Assembly (NCBI GenBank): GCA_038252405.1
Contig: JBBSAJ010000042.1
Span: forward strand, 1 to 19,302
Origin: DATCDE01 sp038252405
GTDB lineage: Bacteria > Actinomycetota > Actinomycetes > Prado026
Reading direction: 5' to 3'
Length of the DNA stretch: 19,302 bases
The notes below the pieces were generated by a model. It ran no database searches. It had not been told where the DNA came from and was given only the letters and a program-made list of their open reading frames with translations. Positions 7,191 through 14,834 of the stretch are shown here, in pieces. The position numbers were made by a program, and so were the translations under genes. Numbering within the stretch: the stretch's first letter is position 1; the number at the start of each line of letters is the position of its first letter.

Positions 7191-7228
7191 GTCCGGAGTC
7201 TAGTTGGGCCCGGACCGGCCGACTCCGC

Positions 7229-7702
7229 TCAGATCCCGCCGCGGTGGACCCGGCGCCACATCCGGTAGTGCGGGATGCCGGTCGCGGTGGAGGCGAACTC
7301 CTCTCCCTCGGCCACGAACCCCATACCCTGGTAGAAGCCCAGGGCCGACGTCCGGCCGTTGCACCACACCAGCTCCGCGCCGGCCTCGGCGGCTGCCTCC
7401 AGCCCGGCCCGCAGCAAGGCAACGCCGATGCCCTGACCTCGGACCCGCTCCGCGGTGGCCATGCCGCGCAGCCGCCAGGCCGCCCTTGCGGGGTCCTCCG
7501 GGTACGGGTCGGCGAAGAACGTCGCGCAGCCGACCACCGCGCCGTGGTCGTCCAGCGCCGCCAGGTGCAGCGTCGAGGCCAGGCCGTCCTCGGGGTAGTC
7601 GGTGGCCCTGGCCGGTTGTCCGGGCCGCAGCACGGCGGCCCGCAGCGGGCGCAGCGTCGCCGCGTCGGTCACCACGACGGTGGGCCGGCCCGAATGCGTC
7701 AC
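7229..7702 (-). CDS. GNAT-family N-acetyltransferase
   Basis: The 157-residue protein is a single GNAT domain. Motif A is RLRGMATAERVRGQGIGVALL (about 77-97), with the acetyl-CoA loop RGQGIG, and motif B contains CNGRTSALGFYQGMGFV (114-130), the typical A-x-x-F-Y-x-x-x-GF signature. The start is the GTG at 7702, because it overlaps the FAD reductase stop by four bases (GTGA), the usual arrangement for translational coupling. The substrate is unknown; small-molecule GNATs of this type acetylate amines. Confidence 0.85.
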   Translation of the reverse strand: MTHSGRPTVVVTDAATLRPLRAAVLRPGQPARATDYPEDGLASTLHLAALDDHGAVVGCATFFADPYPEDPARAAWRLRGMATAERVRGQGIGVALLRAGLEAAAEAGAELVWCNGRTSALGFYQGMGFVAEGEEFASTATGIPHYRMWRRVHRGGI

Positions 7703-8931
7703 TGGAGGGTCTCTGGAAGGGGGACCCCCGGGTCGCTGAGCCGCTGGACGTCGATCGGCCGACCGGCCCGGACCAGGCCCTGGATGTCGGCGACGACGTC
7801 CCAGACGTTGACGTTCATGCCGGCCAGCACCCGGTCGTCGGCGTCCAGCCAGAAGCTGATGAACTCCATCGACTGCGGGTCGCCACGGTGCACCACCCGG
7901 GCCTGCTGCCCCGGCGCCACGTACCCGGAGTACTCCATGCCGAGGTCGAACTGGTCGGTGTAGAAGTACGGCACCCGCTCGAAGGAGACCTCCTGGCCGA
8001 GCATCGAGCGGGCCGCCGCGGGGCCGCTGTGCAGCGCGTTGGCCCAGTGCTCGACCCGGACATGGCGCTGCAGCAGGGGGTTGTAGGCGCGGGCGACGTC
8101 CCCGGCGGCGAACACCCCCGCTGCTGACGCCCGCAGCCCCGCGTCCACGACGATGCCGTCGTCGACGGTCAGTCCGGCCGCCTCCGCCAAAGCGGTGTCC
8201 GGCCGGGCCCCGACGCCCACCACCACGACGTCGGCCTCGTACCCGACGTCGGCCGCGTCGGTGACCATGATCGCGTCCCCGCTCCGGCCGAGCCGGGCGA
8301 CGCCGGTGCCGGTCCGCAGGTCCACCCCGTGCCGGCGGTGCACGCCGGCGAACACCTCGCCCAGCTCGGGCCCGAGGACGCCGAACAGGGGGGTCGGCTG
8401 CGGCTCGAGGACCGTGACGTCGTTGCCGTACTCCTTGGCCGCGGCGGCCACCTCCAGGCCGATCCAGCCCGCCCCGACAACGAGGACCCGGCGCCGACCG
8501 CCCGCCAGGTCGGCGCGCAGCCGGGTCGCGTCGGCCAGGGTGCGCAGGTAGTGCAGGGGCAGGTCGGCGGCGCCGTCGAGGGTGAGCCGTCGCGGCTGCG
8601 ACCCGGTGGCCAGCAGGATCGCGTCGTAGCCGAGCCACTCCCCGCCGTCCAGCTGCACCCGGCGACCGGCCGGGTCGAGGGCCGTCGCCCTGGTGCCCAT
8701 CCGCAGGTCGACCCGCTCGTCGGCGTACCAGCGCGGGGGGTGCACCCGGGCGGCGTCGGCCTCCTTCGCCCCCTTGAGGATCTCCTTGGACAGCGGCGGC
8801 CGGTCGTAGGGGTACTCGCCTTCGGCCGCGACGAGGACCACCTGCCCGTCGAACCCCTCGGTGCGCAGGGACTCGACGGCCTTGGCCCCGGCCAGGCCGC
8901 CCCCGACGACGACGAAGACGCGCTCAGCCAT
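7699..8931 (-). CDS. FAD/NAD(P)-dependent ferredoxin reductase-type oxidoreductase
   Basis: This 410-residue flavoprotein is of the BphA4/rhodocoxin reductase type, which passes electrons from NAD(P)H to small iron-sulfur proteins. Visible features are the FAD-binding GGGLAG (10-15), YDRPPLSKEIL (42-52), the ATGS segment (108-111), the NAD(P)-binding GAGWIG (153-158), the second FAD motif VFAAGDVA (273-280), RVEHWANAL (292-300) and a C-terminal reductase domain. An AAAGGAG ribosome binding site at 8938-8944, six bases before the ATG, fixes the start inside the last codons of dgt (8-bp overlap). No ferredoxin or P450 gene is adjacent, so the electron acceptor is unknown. Confidence 0.9.
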   Translation of the reverse strand: MAERVFVVVGGGLAGAKAVESLRTEGFDGQVVLVAAEGEYPYDRPPLSKEILKGAKEADAARVHPPRWYADERVDLRMGTRATALDPAGRRVQLDGGEWLGYDAILLATGSQPRRLTLDGAADLPLHYLRTLADATRLRADLAGGRRRVLVVGAGWIGLEVAAAAKEYGNDVTVLEPQPTPLFGVLGPELGEVFAGVHRRHGVDLRTGTGVARLGRSGDAIMVTDAADVGYEADVVVVGVGARPDTALAEAAGLTVDDGIVVDAGLRASAAGVFAAGDVARAYNPLLQRHVRVEHWANALHSGPAAARSMLGQEVSFERVPYFYTDQFDLGMEYSGYVAPGQQARVVHRGDPQSMEFISFWLDADDRVLAGMNVNVWDVVADIQGLVRAGRPIDVQRLSDPGVPLPETLQ

Positions 8932-10198
8932 CCCACTCTCCTTTGATCACGGTGACGCTGCTGCCGGTCAGCCGCCGGTGGACGGCCACCGCTGAGATGT
9001 CGGTCAAGGAAGCCACCTGGTCGACGACGACGCGCACCCGGGCGGAGTCGTCAGCGGCGGACTCGAAGGCCGGCCGCAGCTCGGGGGCCAGCGCCTCGGG
9101 GGCGCGCTGCAGCAGGGCGACGTACAGCCCCTGCACCAGCTCCTGCTGACGGGCGTACACCGGGCCGGCGCCGGCCCGCTGCATGACGTAGACCGCGGCG
9201 ACCGCCTTGAGTGCCGCGCACTCCAGCCGGGCGGTCCGCGGGACGACGAGGTCGGCGCCGTAGCGGGACAGCTGCGGGGCCGCGTAGGCCGCACGGGTGG
9301 CCTCCTCGGCGGAGGTGCAGAACCGGCCGATCAGCTCGCTGGTCAGGTTCTTCAGCGCGGCCAGGGCGTGCATCGACCCGTCGTAGCCGCGCGGCCACCA
9401 CGGCTGCGCCTGCAGCCGCAGCAGGGCGTGCTCGAGCTCCTCCGGCTCGGCGTCCGGGGCGTAGCTGCGGGCGGCCAGCTCCGCGACCGCCGTCCGCTCG
9501 GCTGGGTCGAGCAGCTGGGCCAGCGTGACGTGGCCGCCGTGGACGGCGTCCTCGACGTCGTGCACCGAGTAGGCGATGTCGTCGGCCCAGTCCATGACCT
9601 GGGCCTCCAGGCAGCGCCGCTCCCCCGGCGCCCCCTCGCGCAGCCACTGGAATGCGTCGAGGTCCTCCGGGTAGACGCCGAACTTGCGGCTGTCGTCGCG
9701 CCGGGTCCAGGGGTACTTGGTGGCGGCGTCCAGGCTGGCCCTGGTGAGGTTGAGGCCGACGCTGCGGCCGGTCAGCGGGCCGTCGTCCGGGGCGAACGCC
9801 TTGGCCTCGAGGCGGGTCAGCACCCGCAGGGTCTGCGCGTTGCCCTCGAAGCCGCCGTACGGCTGCGCGACCTCGTCCAGCGCCGCCTCGCCGTTGTGGC
9901 CGAAGGGCGGGTGCCCGAGGTCGTGGGCGAGCCCGGCCACCTCGACGACGTCCGGGTCGCAGCCGAGGGCCTGGCCCAGCTCGCGGCCGATCTGGGCCAC
10001 CTCGAGGCTGTGGGTGAGCCGGGTGCGCGGGAAGTCGGCCTCGCCGGCGACCACGACCTGGGTCTTGGCGGCCAGCCGTCGCAGCGCCGCGCTGTGCAGG
10101 ACCCGGGCCCGGTCGCGCTGATAGGCGCTGCGGGCGGACCGCTTCACGGGCTCCTCGACCCACCGCTGGGCGGCGGGGTCGTCGTCGGGTGCGGCCAC
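8924..10198 (-). CDS. dgt: Deoxyguanosinetriphosphate triphosphohydrolase-like HD-domain protein
   Basis: This 424-residue protein is a dNTP triphosphohydrolase of the Dgt family, splitting dNTPs to deoxynucleosides and tripolyphosphate. The HD-domain metal ligands are visible: H63 in RLTHSLEVAQIG, H92-D93 in AGLAHDLGHPPFGHNGE, and the later aspartate in MDWADDIAYSVHDVED (202-217). The opening RSAYQRDRARVLHSAALRRLAAKTQV is characteristic of the family. The GTG start at 10198 lies 10 bp after the preceding gene's stop, and no Shine-Dalgarno sequence is visible, so translation may depend on coupling. Placement in a cluster leading to dnaG is conserved in Actinobacteria. Confidence 0.94.
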   Translation of the reverse strand: MAAPDDDPAAQRWVEEPVKRSARSAYQRDRARVLHSAALRRLAAKTQVVVAGEADFPRTRLTHSLEVAQIGRELGQALGCDPDVVEVAGLAHDLGHPPFGHNGEAALDEVAQPYGGFEGNAQTLRVLTRLEAKAFAPDDGPLTGRSVGLNLTRASLDAATKYPWTRRDDSRKFGVYPEDLDAFQWLREGAPGERRCLEAQVMDWADDIAYSVHDVEDAVHGGHVTLAQLLDPAERTAVAELAARSYAPDAEPEELEHALLRLQAQPWWPRGYDGSMHALAALKNLTSELIGRFCTSAEEATRAAYAAPQLSRYGADLVVPRTARLECAALKAVAAVYVMQRAGAGPVYARQQELVQGLYVALLQRAPEALAPELRPAFESAADDSARVRVVVDQVASLTDISAVAVHRRLTGSSVTVIKGEWDG

Positions 10199-10208
10199 AA
10201 GGAGAAGG

Positions 10209-10910
10209 CTAGAAGGTGGTGATGCCGGAGTCGGGGCTGGTGCCGGTCAGCCGGTAGTACACGTAGGCGCCGGTCTCCCGGATGATGTAGCGCAGCTCGA
10301 TCCCGCGGGAGGAGACCACCGGGCCGCTTCGGGTGGGGGACGTCGCCACCTCGAGGCCCAGGTCGCGGGCCATCACCGCCGAGCGGAACGAGTGCCAGGG
10401 GTCGGTGACGATGACGGTGCTGTTCAGGTGCCGGCTGGCGAGCTCGGCCCGGACGGCACGCAGGCTCTCCAGGGTGTCACCTCCCACCGGCAGCGCGAGG
10501 ACGGCGCTGGCCGGCACCCCGTGCTCGATCAGGTAGGTCCGCCCCGCCGACGCCTCCGTGTACATGTCGCCGGGCTGCTTGTACCCGGTGGTGAGGATCA
10601 GCGGCGACACCCCCTGCTCGTACAGGGTGCGGGCGTGGTCCAGCCGGGCCTGCAGCGCGGGCGAGGGGACGCCGTTGTACTGGCTGGCGCCGAGCACCAC
10701 GATCGCGTCGGACACCGGCCGGGCGTCCTGACGCGCCGTCCACCAGATCCGGAAGGTGACGCTACCGACCCACACGGTGGCCAGCGCGAGCACCAGGGCG
10801 ACCGCGCGCACGGACCAGCGCAGCCAGCGCCGAGGCCGACGGCCGGCCGCCGTCGGGACCGTCGCGGCCGCGGTCGCGGGCGTTGTGGTCACCCACCCAG
10901 TCTGCCCCAC
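10209..10910 (-). CDS. YdcF/SanA-like DUF218 membrane-anchored protein
   Basis: This 233-residue protein has a positively charged N-terminus and one transmembrane helix (about 32-52: RAVALVLALATVWVGSVTF). An extracytoplasmic DUF218 domain follows. The family signature is clear: DAIVVLGA, then PSPALQARLDHARTLYEQG, then an LTTGY strand, and TDPWHSFRSAVMARDLGL. Relatives such as SanA affect envelope permeability and vancomycin resistance in enterobacteria; the biochemical activity is unsettled. The start is taken at the GTG at 10910, preceded by a GGAGAGGGG run; a GTG at 10892 is an alternative. It is the first gene of the run leading through dgt to dnaG. Confidence 0.85.
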   Translation of the reverse strand: MGQTGWVTTTPATAAATVPTAAGRRPRRWLRWSVRAVALVLALATVWVGSVTFRIWWTARQDARPVSDAIVVLGASQYNGVPSPALQARLDHARTLYEQGVSPLILTTGYKQPGDMYTEASAGRTYLIEHGVPASAVLALPVGGDTLESLRAVRAELASRHLNSTVIVTDPWHSFRSAVMARDLGLEVATSPTRSGPVVSSRGIELRYIIRETGAYVYYRLTGTSPDSGITTF

Positions 10911-10930
10911 GTCAGCACCCCCTCTCCTAC

Positions 10931-10977
10931 ATGAAGGGACCCTTCTGCGCGCACTGCCGCAACAACCGCACCTTCAT
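10931..10977 (-). repeat. 47-bp intergenic repeat, copy 1
   Basis: This copy is bounded by ATGAAGG and CCTTCAT. In minus-strand orientation it aligns base for base, without gaps, to the other three copies. It lies just upstream of the DUF218 gene start and is inverted relative to copy 2, 30 bp away. Its inner half contains a GAAGGGACCCTTC palindrome. Confidence 0.85.
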
Positions 10978-11007
10978 GCGGGCGGACGGCGGCTCGGGAC
11001 GCAGGCG

Positions 11008-11054
11008 ATGAAGGGTGGCTTTGTACGAAGGTACGCACAGAAGGGACCCTTCAT
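11008..11054 (+). repeat. 47-bp intergenic repeat, copy 2
   Basis: This copy has perfect 9-bp terminal inverted repeats, ATGAAGGGT and ACCCTTCAT. It is on the plus strand, forming an inverted pair with copy 1, and ends 11 bp before the dusB stop codon. Confidence 0.85.
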
Positions 11055-11065
11055 GCGGAACGGGG

Positions 11066-12187
11066 TCAGCCGCCGGAGGTGGCCAGCTCGGCGCCGACCG
11101 GCACTCGGTCGTCCTCGGGGTCGTCCAGCCAGCCCTCGGGAAGGGCCACCGGCCGGGCCGGTGAGGTCCGCCCGCGCGGGCTGCCCAGCAGGTGCTCCGG
11201 GTAGGGCTCGTCGGCCGGCAGCGTGGCCAGGGCGTCGTCCAGCTCGGCCAGGGTGGACACCAGCGCGAGGTCGACCCGGGGAGCGCCCCCGACCGGGAAG
11301 CCCTTGAGGTACCAGGCCACGTGCTTGCGGAAGTCTCGGCAGCCCTTGTCCTCGCCGAGGTGCTCGACCAGCAGCTCCGCGTGCCGGCGCATCACCTGGG
11401 CGACCTCGCCGAGGGAGGGCCGGGCCACCTCGTCCGGCCGACCGGCGAACGCCGCCGACAGGTCGCCGAACAGCCATGGGCGGCCCAGGCAGCCACGGCC
11501 CACGACCACGCCGTCGCAACCGGTCTGCTCGACCATCCGCAGCGCGTCGGCCGCCTCCCAGATGTCGCCGTTGCCGAGCACCGGGATGTCCAGCGCCTGC
11601 TTGAGCTCGGCGATCGGCTCCCAGGCAGCCTGCCCGGAGTACAGCTGAGCGGCCGTCCGCCCGTGCAGCGCCACCCAGGCGGCGCCGGCGTCCTGCGCGA
11701 TCCGGCCGGCGTCGAGATAGGTCAGGTGGTCCGGGTCGATGCCCAGCCGCATCTTGACGGTCACGGGCACCGCGCCGTCCGCGGCGCCCACCGCAGCCGA
11801 GACGATCGAGGCGAACAAGCGACGCTTGTAGGGCAGCGCGCTGCCGCCGCCCTTGCGGGTCACCTTGGGCACCGGGCAGCCGAAGTTGAGGTCCACGTGG
11901 TCGGCGAGGTCCTCCTCGACCACCATCCGGACGGCGGCCGCGACGATGTCCGGGTCGATGCCGTACAGCTGGATCGACCGGGGGGCCAGCTCGCTGTCGT
12001 GGAAGTGCACCATGCGCAGGGTCTGCGCGTCCCGCTCGAGGAGGGCGCGGCTGGTCACCATCTCGGACACGTACAGGCCCGCGCCGTACTCGCGGCACAG
12101 CCGCCGGTACGCCGTGTTCGTGATGCCGGCCATGGGGGCCAACACCACCGGTGGGTCGACGGCGAACGGTCCCAGGGTCAGTGCCAC
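11066..12187 (-). CDS. dusB: tRNA-dihydrouridine synthase DusB
   Basis: This 373-residue flavoenzyme reduces uridines in tRNA D-loops. Family marks are APMAGITNTAYRRLC near the N-terminus, YVSEMVTSRAL, IQLYG, and the catalytic-cysteine block DLNFGCPVPKVTRKGGGSAL (C104 from the chosen start). Later come TVKMRLGID, ALHGRT, NGDIW and GVVVGRGCLGRPW, the FMN-phosphate-binding region. The GTG at 12187 is chosen because homology starts there (LTLGPFAVDPPVVLAPMAG). The open frame extends to 12280, but that part is translation through repeat copy 3. C-terminal residues beyond about 330 form a low-complexity tail rich in Pro, Arg and Asp. Confidence 0.94.
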   Translation of the reverse strand: MALTLGPFAVDPPVVLAPMAGITNTAYRRLCREYGAGLYVSEMVTSRALLERDAQTLRMVHFHDSELAPRSIQLYGIDPDIVAAAVRMVVEEDLADHVDLNFGCPVPKVTRKGGGSALPYKRRLFASIVSAAVGAADGAVPVTVKMRLGIDPDHLTYLDAGRIAQDAGAAWVALHGRTAAQLYSGQAAWEPIAELKQALDIPVLGNGDIWEAADALRMVEQTGCDGVVVGRGCLGRPWLFGDLSAAFAGRPDEVARPSLGEVAQVMRRHAELLVEHLGEDKGCRDFRKHVAWYLKGFPVGGAPRVDLALVSTLAELDDALATLPADEPYPEHLLGSPRGRTSPARPVALPEGWLDDPEDDRVPVGAELATSGG

Positions 12188-12224
12188 TGCCTCATGGTCC
12201 CACGCCCGCGGGCCCCCCTTCCGC

Positions 12225-12271
12225 ATGAAGGTGCCCTTTTGTGCGCACTGCCGCAACAAGCGCACCTTCAC
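12225..12271 (-). repeat. 47-bp intergenic repeat, copy 3
   Basis: This copy has the same orientation as copy 1 and ends in CCTTCAC instead of CCTTCAT. It sits in the intergenic region between the divergent dusB and AbiEi-like genes, 37 bp upstream of the dusB start. Confidence 0.85.
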
Positions 12272-12333
12272 GCCGTCCACAGATCGACGGTGAGGGCTGT
12301 CGCGGCTGCGGCGGGAGAACCCACCCTGACCGC

Positions 12334-13317
12334 ATGAGCCGTACGACCCGACGCTCCCGCGAGCTCGACACGGTGGCCGAGATCGCCGCAGTCCAAGGTG
12401 GCTTCATCCTGGCCCGGCAGCTGGCCCAGCTGCAGGTCCCGGGATCGACGGTCGCCAACCGGGCCCGCTCCGGCGGACCCTGGGCCCGCGTGCTGCCCGC
12501 CGTCTACCTGGTCAGCCCGGGCCCCATGACCCGGCAGCAGCGGGAGCAGGCCGCACTGCTGTACGCCGGTGACGGGTCGTGCCTCAGCGGCCTGGCCGCG
12601 CTGCGCCGCTGCGGCGTCCGGTACCTGCCGGGGACGCCGGACGCCGACCGGGTGCACGTGCTCGTCCCCCACGTCCGGCGGCGCGTGTCCGCTGGCTTCG
12701 TCACCGCCGAGCGCACCACCCGGATGCCGGAGGCGGCCCTCGTCGGCGGACTTCCCTGCGCCCCGGTCCCCCGCGCCCTCGTGGACGCCGCCCGCTGGTT
12801 GCGCAGCCGCAGCGCCGTGCGGGCCATGACCGCGGAAGCAGTCCACCGTGAGCTGTGCACGACCGCCCAACTCGCCGTGGAGCTCGCCGCCGCCCAGATC
12901 CGCGGGACCGCGCTGGTCCGCGACACCGTCAAGGAACTGATGCTCGGCATCCGGTCAGCACCCGAGGGCACCCTGCGCGACCTGGTCACCGGCAGCGGGC
13001 TGCCCGAGCCGCTGTGGAACCCCACCCTGCTGAGCCCGGCCGGCGAGTTCCTCTGCCGGCCGGACGCGTACTACGAGGAGTCCGCGGTGGCGCTCGAGGT
13101 CAACTCCGACGAGCACCACCGGCGCAACCGCGAGGACTGGGAGCGCACCCTCAGCCGGCAGGCACGCATCGCCAGCGTCGGCGTCCTGCTGCTGCCGTTC
13201 AGCCCCTACCGCATCAACCACGAGCCGGACGGCGTCACCGGGGACATCGCGGACGCCCTGCGGGCCCGCTTGGGGGTCACGCCGCCGCGGCTGGTCGTCG
13301 TCCCAGGGGCCGAATGA
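12334..13317 (+). CDS. AbiEi-like N-domain protein with DUF559/Vsr-like C-terminal domain
   Basis: The 327-residue protein has two parts. Residues about 12-100 resemble the winged-helix antitoxin domain of AbiEi: GGFILARQLAQ, an RARSGGPWARVLPAVYLV strand turn, and the LSGLAALRRCGVR helix. Residues about 225-300 resemble the DUF559/very-short-patch-repair endonuclease fold: RPDAYYEESAVALEVNSDEHH, with D244 and E255 in PD-(D/E)xK-like spacing. The last ligand position reads N257 instead of lysine. No AbiEii nucleotidyltransferase toxin lies next to it, so a working toxin-antitoxin pair is not supported. Such solitary genes are common and variable in Actinobacteria; function is unknown. Its stop codon lies within repeat copy 4. 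Confidence 0.75.
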   Translation: MSRTTRRSRELDTVAEIAAVQGGFILARQLAQLQVPGSTVANRARSGGPWARVLPAVYLVSPGPMTRQQREQAALLYAGDGSCLSGLAALRRCGVRYLPGTPDADRVHVLVPHVRRRVSAGFVTAERTTRMPEAALVGGLPCAPVPRALVDAARWLRSRSAVRAMTAEAVHRELCTTAQLAVELAAAQIRGTALVRDTVKELMLGIRSAPEGTLRDLVTGSGLPEPLWNPTLLSPAGEFLCRPDAYYEESAVALEVNSDEHHRRNREDWERTLSRQARIASVGVLLLPFSPYRINHEPDGVTGDIADALRARLGVTPPRLVVVPGAE

Positions 13318-13360
13318 AAGGTGGGTTTGTGCAGGCGTGCGCCCAGAAGGGCACCTTCAT
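13314..13360 (+). repeat. 47-bp intergenic repeat, copy 4
   Basis: This plus-strand copy begins with the ATGA that also supplies the stop codon of the preceding gene, and ends CACCTTCAT. It lies between the convergent AbiEi-like gene and glyS. Confidence 0.85.
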
Positions 13361-13366
13361 GCGGAT

Positions 13367-13378
13367 GGGGGGGGGGGG
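13367..13378. repeat. Run of twelve G bases
   Basis: An uninterrupted G12 tract lies between repeat copy 4 and the end of glyS, 18 bp past the glyS stop in the direction of glyS transcription. It does not interrupt any gene. Such runs vary by slippage and are often miscalled, so its exact length is uncertain. Confidence 0.7.
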
Positions 13379-13395
13379 CATGGAAGGGGGTCGGG

Positions 13396-14775
13396 TCAGC
13401 AGGCGGGGAGGCGGGCGGCCAGCCAGCCCTGGACGGCGTCCAGCCCGACCCGCTCCTGGGCCATCGAGTCCCGCTCGCGGATGGTCACGGCCTGGTCGTC
13501 GAGCGTGTCGAAGTCGACCGTCACGCAAAACGGCGTGCCGATCTCGTCCTGCCGGCGGTACCGGCGGCCGATCGCGCCCGCGTCGTCGAACTCCACGTTC
13601 CAGTACCTGCGCAGCTGCGCGGCCAGGTCCTTGGCCTTCGGCGTCAGGTCGGCATTGCGGGACAGCGGCAGCACCGCGACCTTCACCGGAGCCAGCCGCG
13701 GGTCGAAGCGCAGCACGGTGCGCTTGTCCACGCCGCCCTTGGCGTTGGGTGCCTCGTCCTCGGAGTGGGCGTCCATGAGGAAGGCCAGCACGGCCCGGGT
13801 GAGGCCGGCTGCCGGCTCGATCACGTAGGGCGTCCAGCGCTCGTTCTTGTCCTGGTCGAAGTAGGTGAGGTCGGCGCCGGAGTGCTTGGAGTGCGCGGTC
13901 AGGTCGAAGTCGGTCCGGTTCGCGATGCCCTCCAGCTCGGAGAACTCCTGGCCACCGAACATGAACCGGTACTCGATGTCGACGGTGCGCTTGGAGTAGT
14001 GCGACCGCTTCTCGGCTGGGTGCTCGAAGAAGCGCATGTTCTCCGGGTTGATGCCGAGGTCGACGTACCAGTCCCAGCGCGCCTTCAGCCAGTAGTCGTG
14101 CCACTCCTCGTCGGTGCCGGGCTCGACGAAGAACTCCATCTCCATCTGCTCGAACTCGCGGGTCCGGAAGATGAAGTTGCCCGGCGTGATCTCGTTGCGG
14201 AACGACTTGCCGGTCTGCGCGATGCCGAACGGCGGCTTGCGCCGGGCCGAGGTCATCACGTTCGCGAAGTTCACGAAGATGCCCTGCGCGGTCTCCGGCC
14301 GCAGGTAGTGCAGGCCCTCCTCGGACTCCACGGCGCCGAGGTAGGTCTTGAGCAGGCCGTTGAACATCCGTGGTTCGGTCCACGCACCGCGGGTGCCGCA
14401 GTTGGGGCACGGGACGACGTCCAGGCTGGCCGGGGCCGACCCGTGCTTGGCCTCGTACGCCTCCTCGAGGTGGTCCGCGCGAAACCGCTTGTGGCAGGAC
14501 TGGCACTCGGTCAGCGGGTCGACGAACACCTCGACGTGACCGGAGGCCTCCCACACCTGCGGCGGCAGGATCACCGAGGAGTCCAGGCCCACGACGTCGT
14601 CACGGGAGCGGACGACGGACTGCCACCACTGGCGCCGGACGTTCTCCTTCAGCTCCACACCGAGCGGCCCGTAGTCCCAGGCGGACCGGGTGCCGCCGTA
14701 GATCTCGCCGCTGGGGTACACGAAACCCCGGCGCTTGGACAGGCTGACGATGGTGTCGACGAGGTCGGCGGCCAC
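13396..14775 (-). CDS. glyS: Glycine--tRNA ligase, dimeric class II type
   Basis: This 459-residue class II synthetase charges tRNA-Gly. The N-terminus FVYPSGEIYGGTRSAWDYGPLG is diagnostic of the single-chain alpha2 glycyl-tRNA synthetase. A zinc-ribbon-like insertion has C91, C94, C123 and C126. RPETAQGIFVNF (159-170) and SFRNEITPGNFIFRTREFEQMEMEFF form the active-site motif 2 region. VIEPAAGLTRAVLAFLMDA carries the motif 3 arginine. The start is GTG at 14775, with a GGAGA ribosome binding site about eight bases upstream. The neighbourhood with zur, uppS and recO is conserved in Actinobacteria. Confidence 0.96.
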   Translation of the reverse strand: MAADLVDTIVSLSKRRGFVYPSGEIYGGTRSAWDYGPLGVELKENVRRQWWQSVVRSRDDVVGLDSSVILPPQVWEASGHVEVFVDPLTECQSCHKRFRADHLEEAYEAKHGSAPASLDVVPCPNCGTRGAWTEPRMFNGLLKTYLGAVESEEGLHYLRPETAQGIFVNFANVMTSARRKPPFGIAQTGKSFRNEITPGNFIFRTREFEQMEMEFFVEPGTDEEWHDYWLKARWDWYVDLGINPENMRFFEHPAEKRSHYSKRTVDIEYRFMFGGQEFSELEGIANRTDFDLTAHSKHSGADLTYFDQDKNERWTPYVIEPAAGLTRAVLAFLMDAHSEDEAPNAKGGVDKRTVLRFDPRLAPVKVAVLPLSRNADLTPKAKDLAAQLRRYWNVEFDDAGAIGRRYRRQDEIGTPFCVTVDFDTLDDQAVTIRERDSMAQERVGLDAVQGWLAARLPAC

Positions 14776-14834
14776 GGGGTGTTCTCCATCCGGCTGGGTG
14801 TCGGCGAGGCGAGCGACCAGGGTACCTGGGGCGC

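Noticed and set aside
5697..7268. Long open frame antisense to dnaG
   Set aside because: It is a shadow of high-GC coding sequence on the other strand, with no recognisable motif. Other long antisense frames over dgt, dusB, glyS and the reductase were rejected for the same reason.
12188..12280. N-terminal extension of dusB
   Set aside because: The extra residues are a translation of repeat copy 3. Dus similarity starts just after the GTG at 12187.
10931..13360. CRISPR array from the four repeats
   Set aside because: The copies alternate in orientation, are unevenly spaced with genes between them, and vary in sequence, so they are not a CRISPR array.
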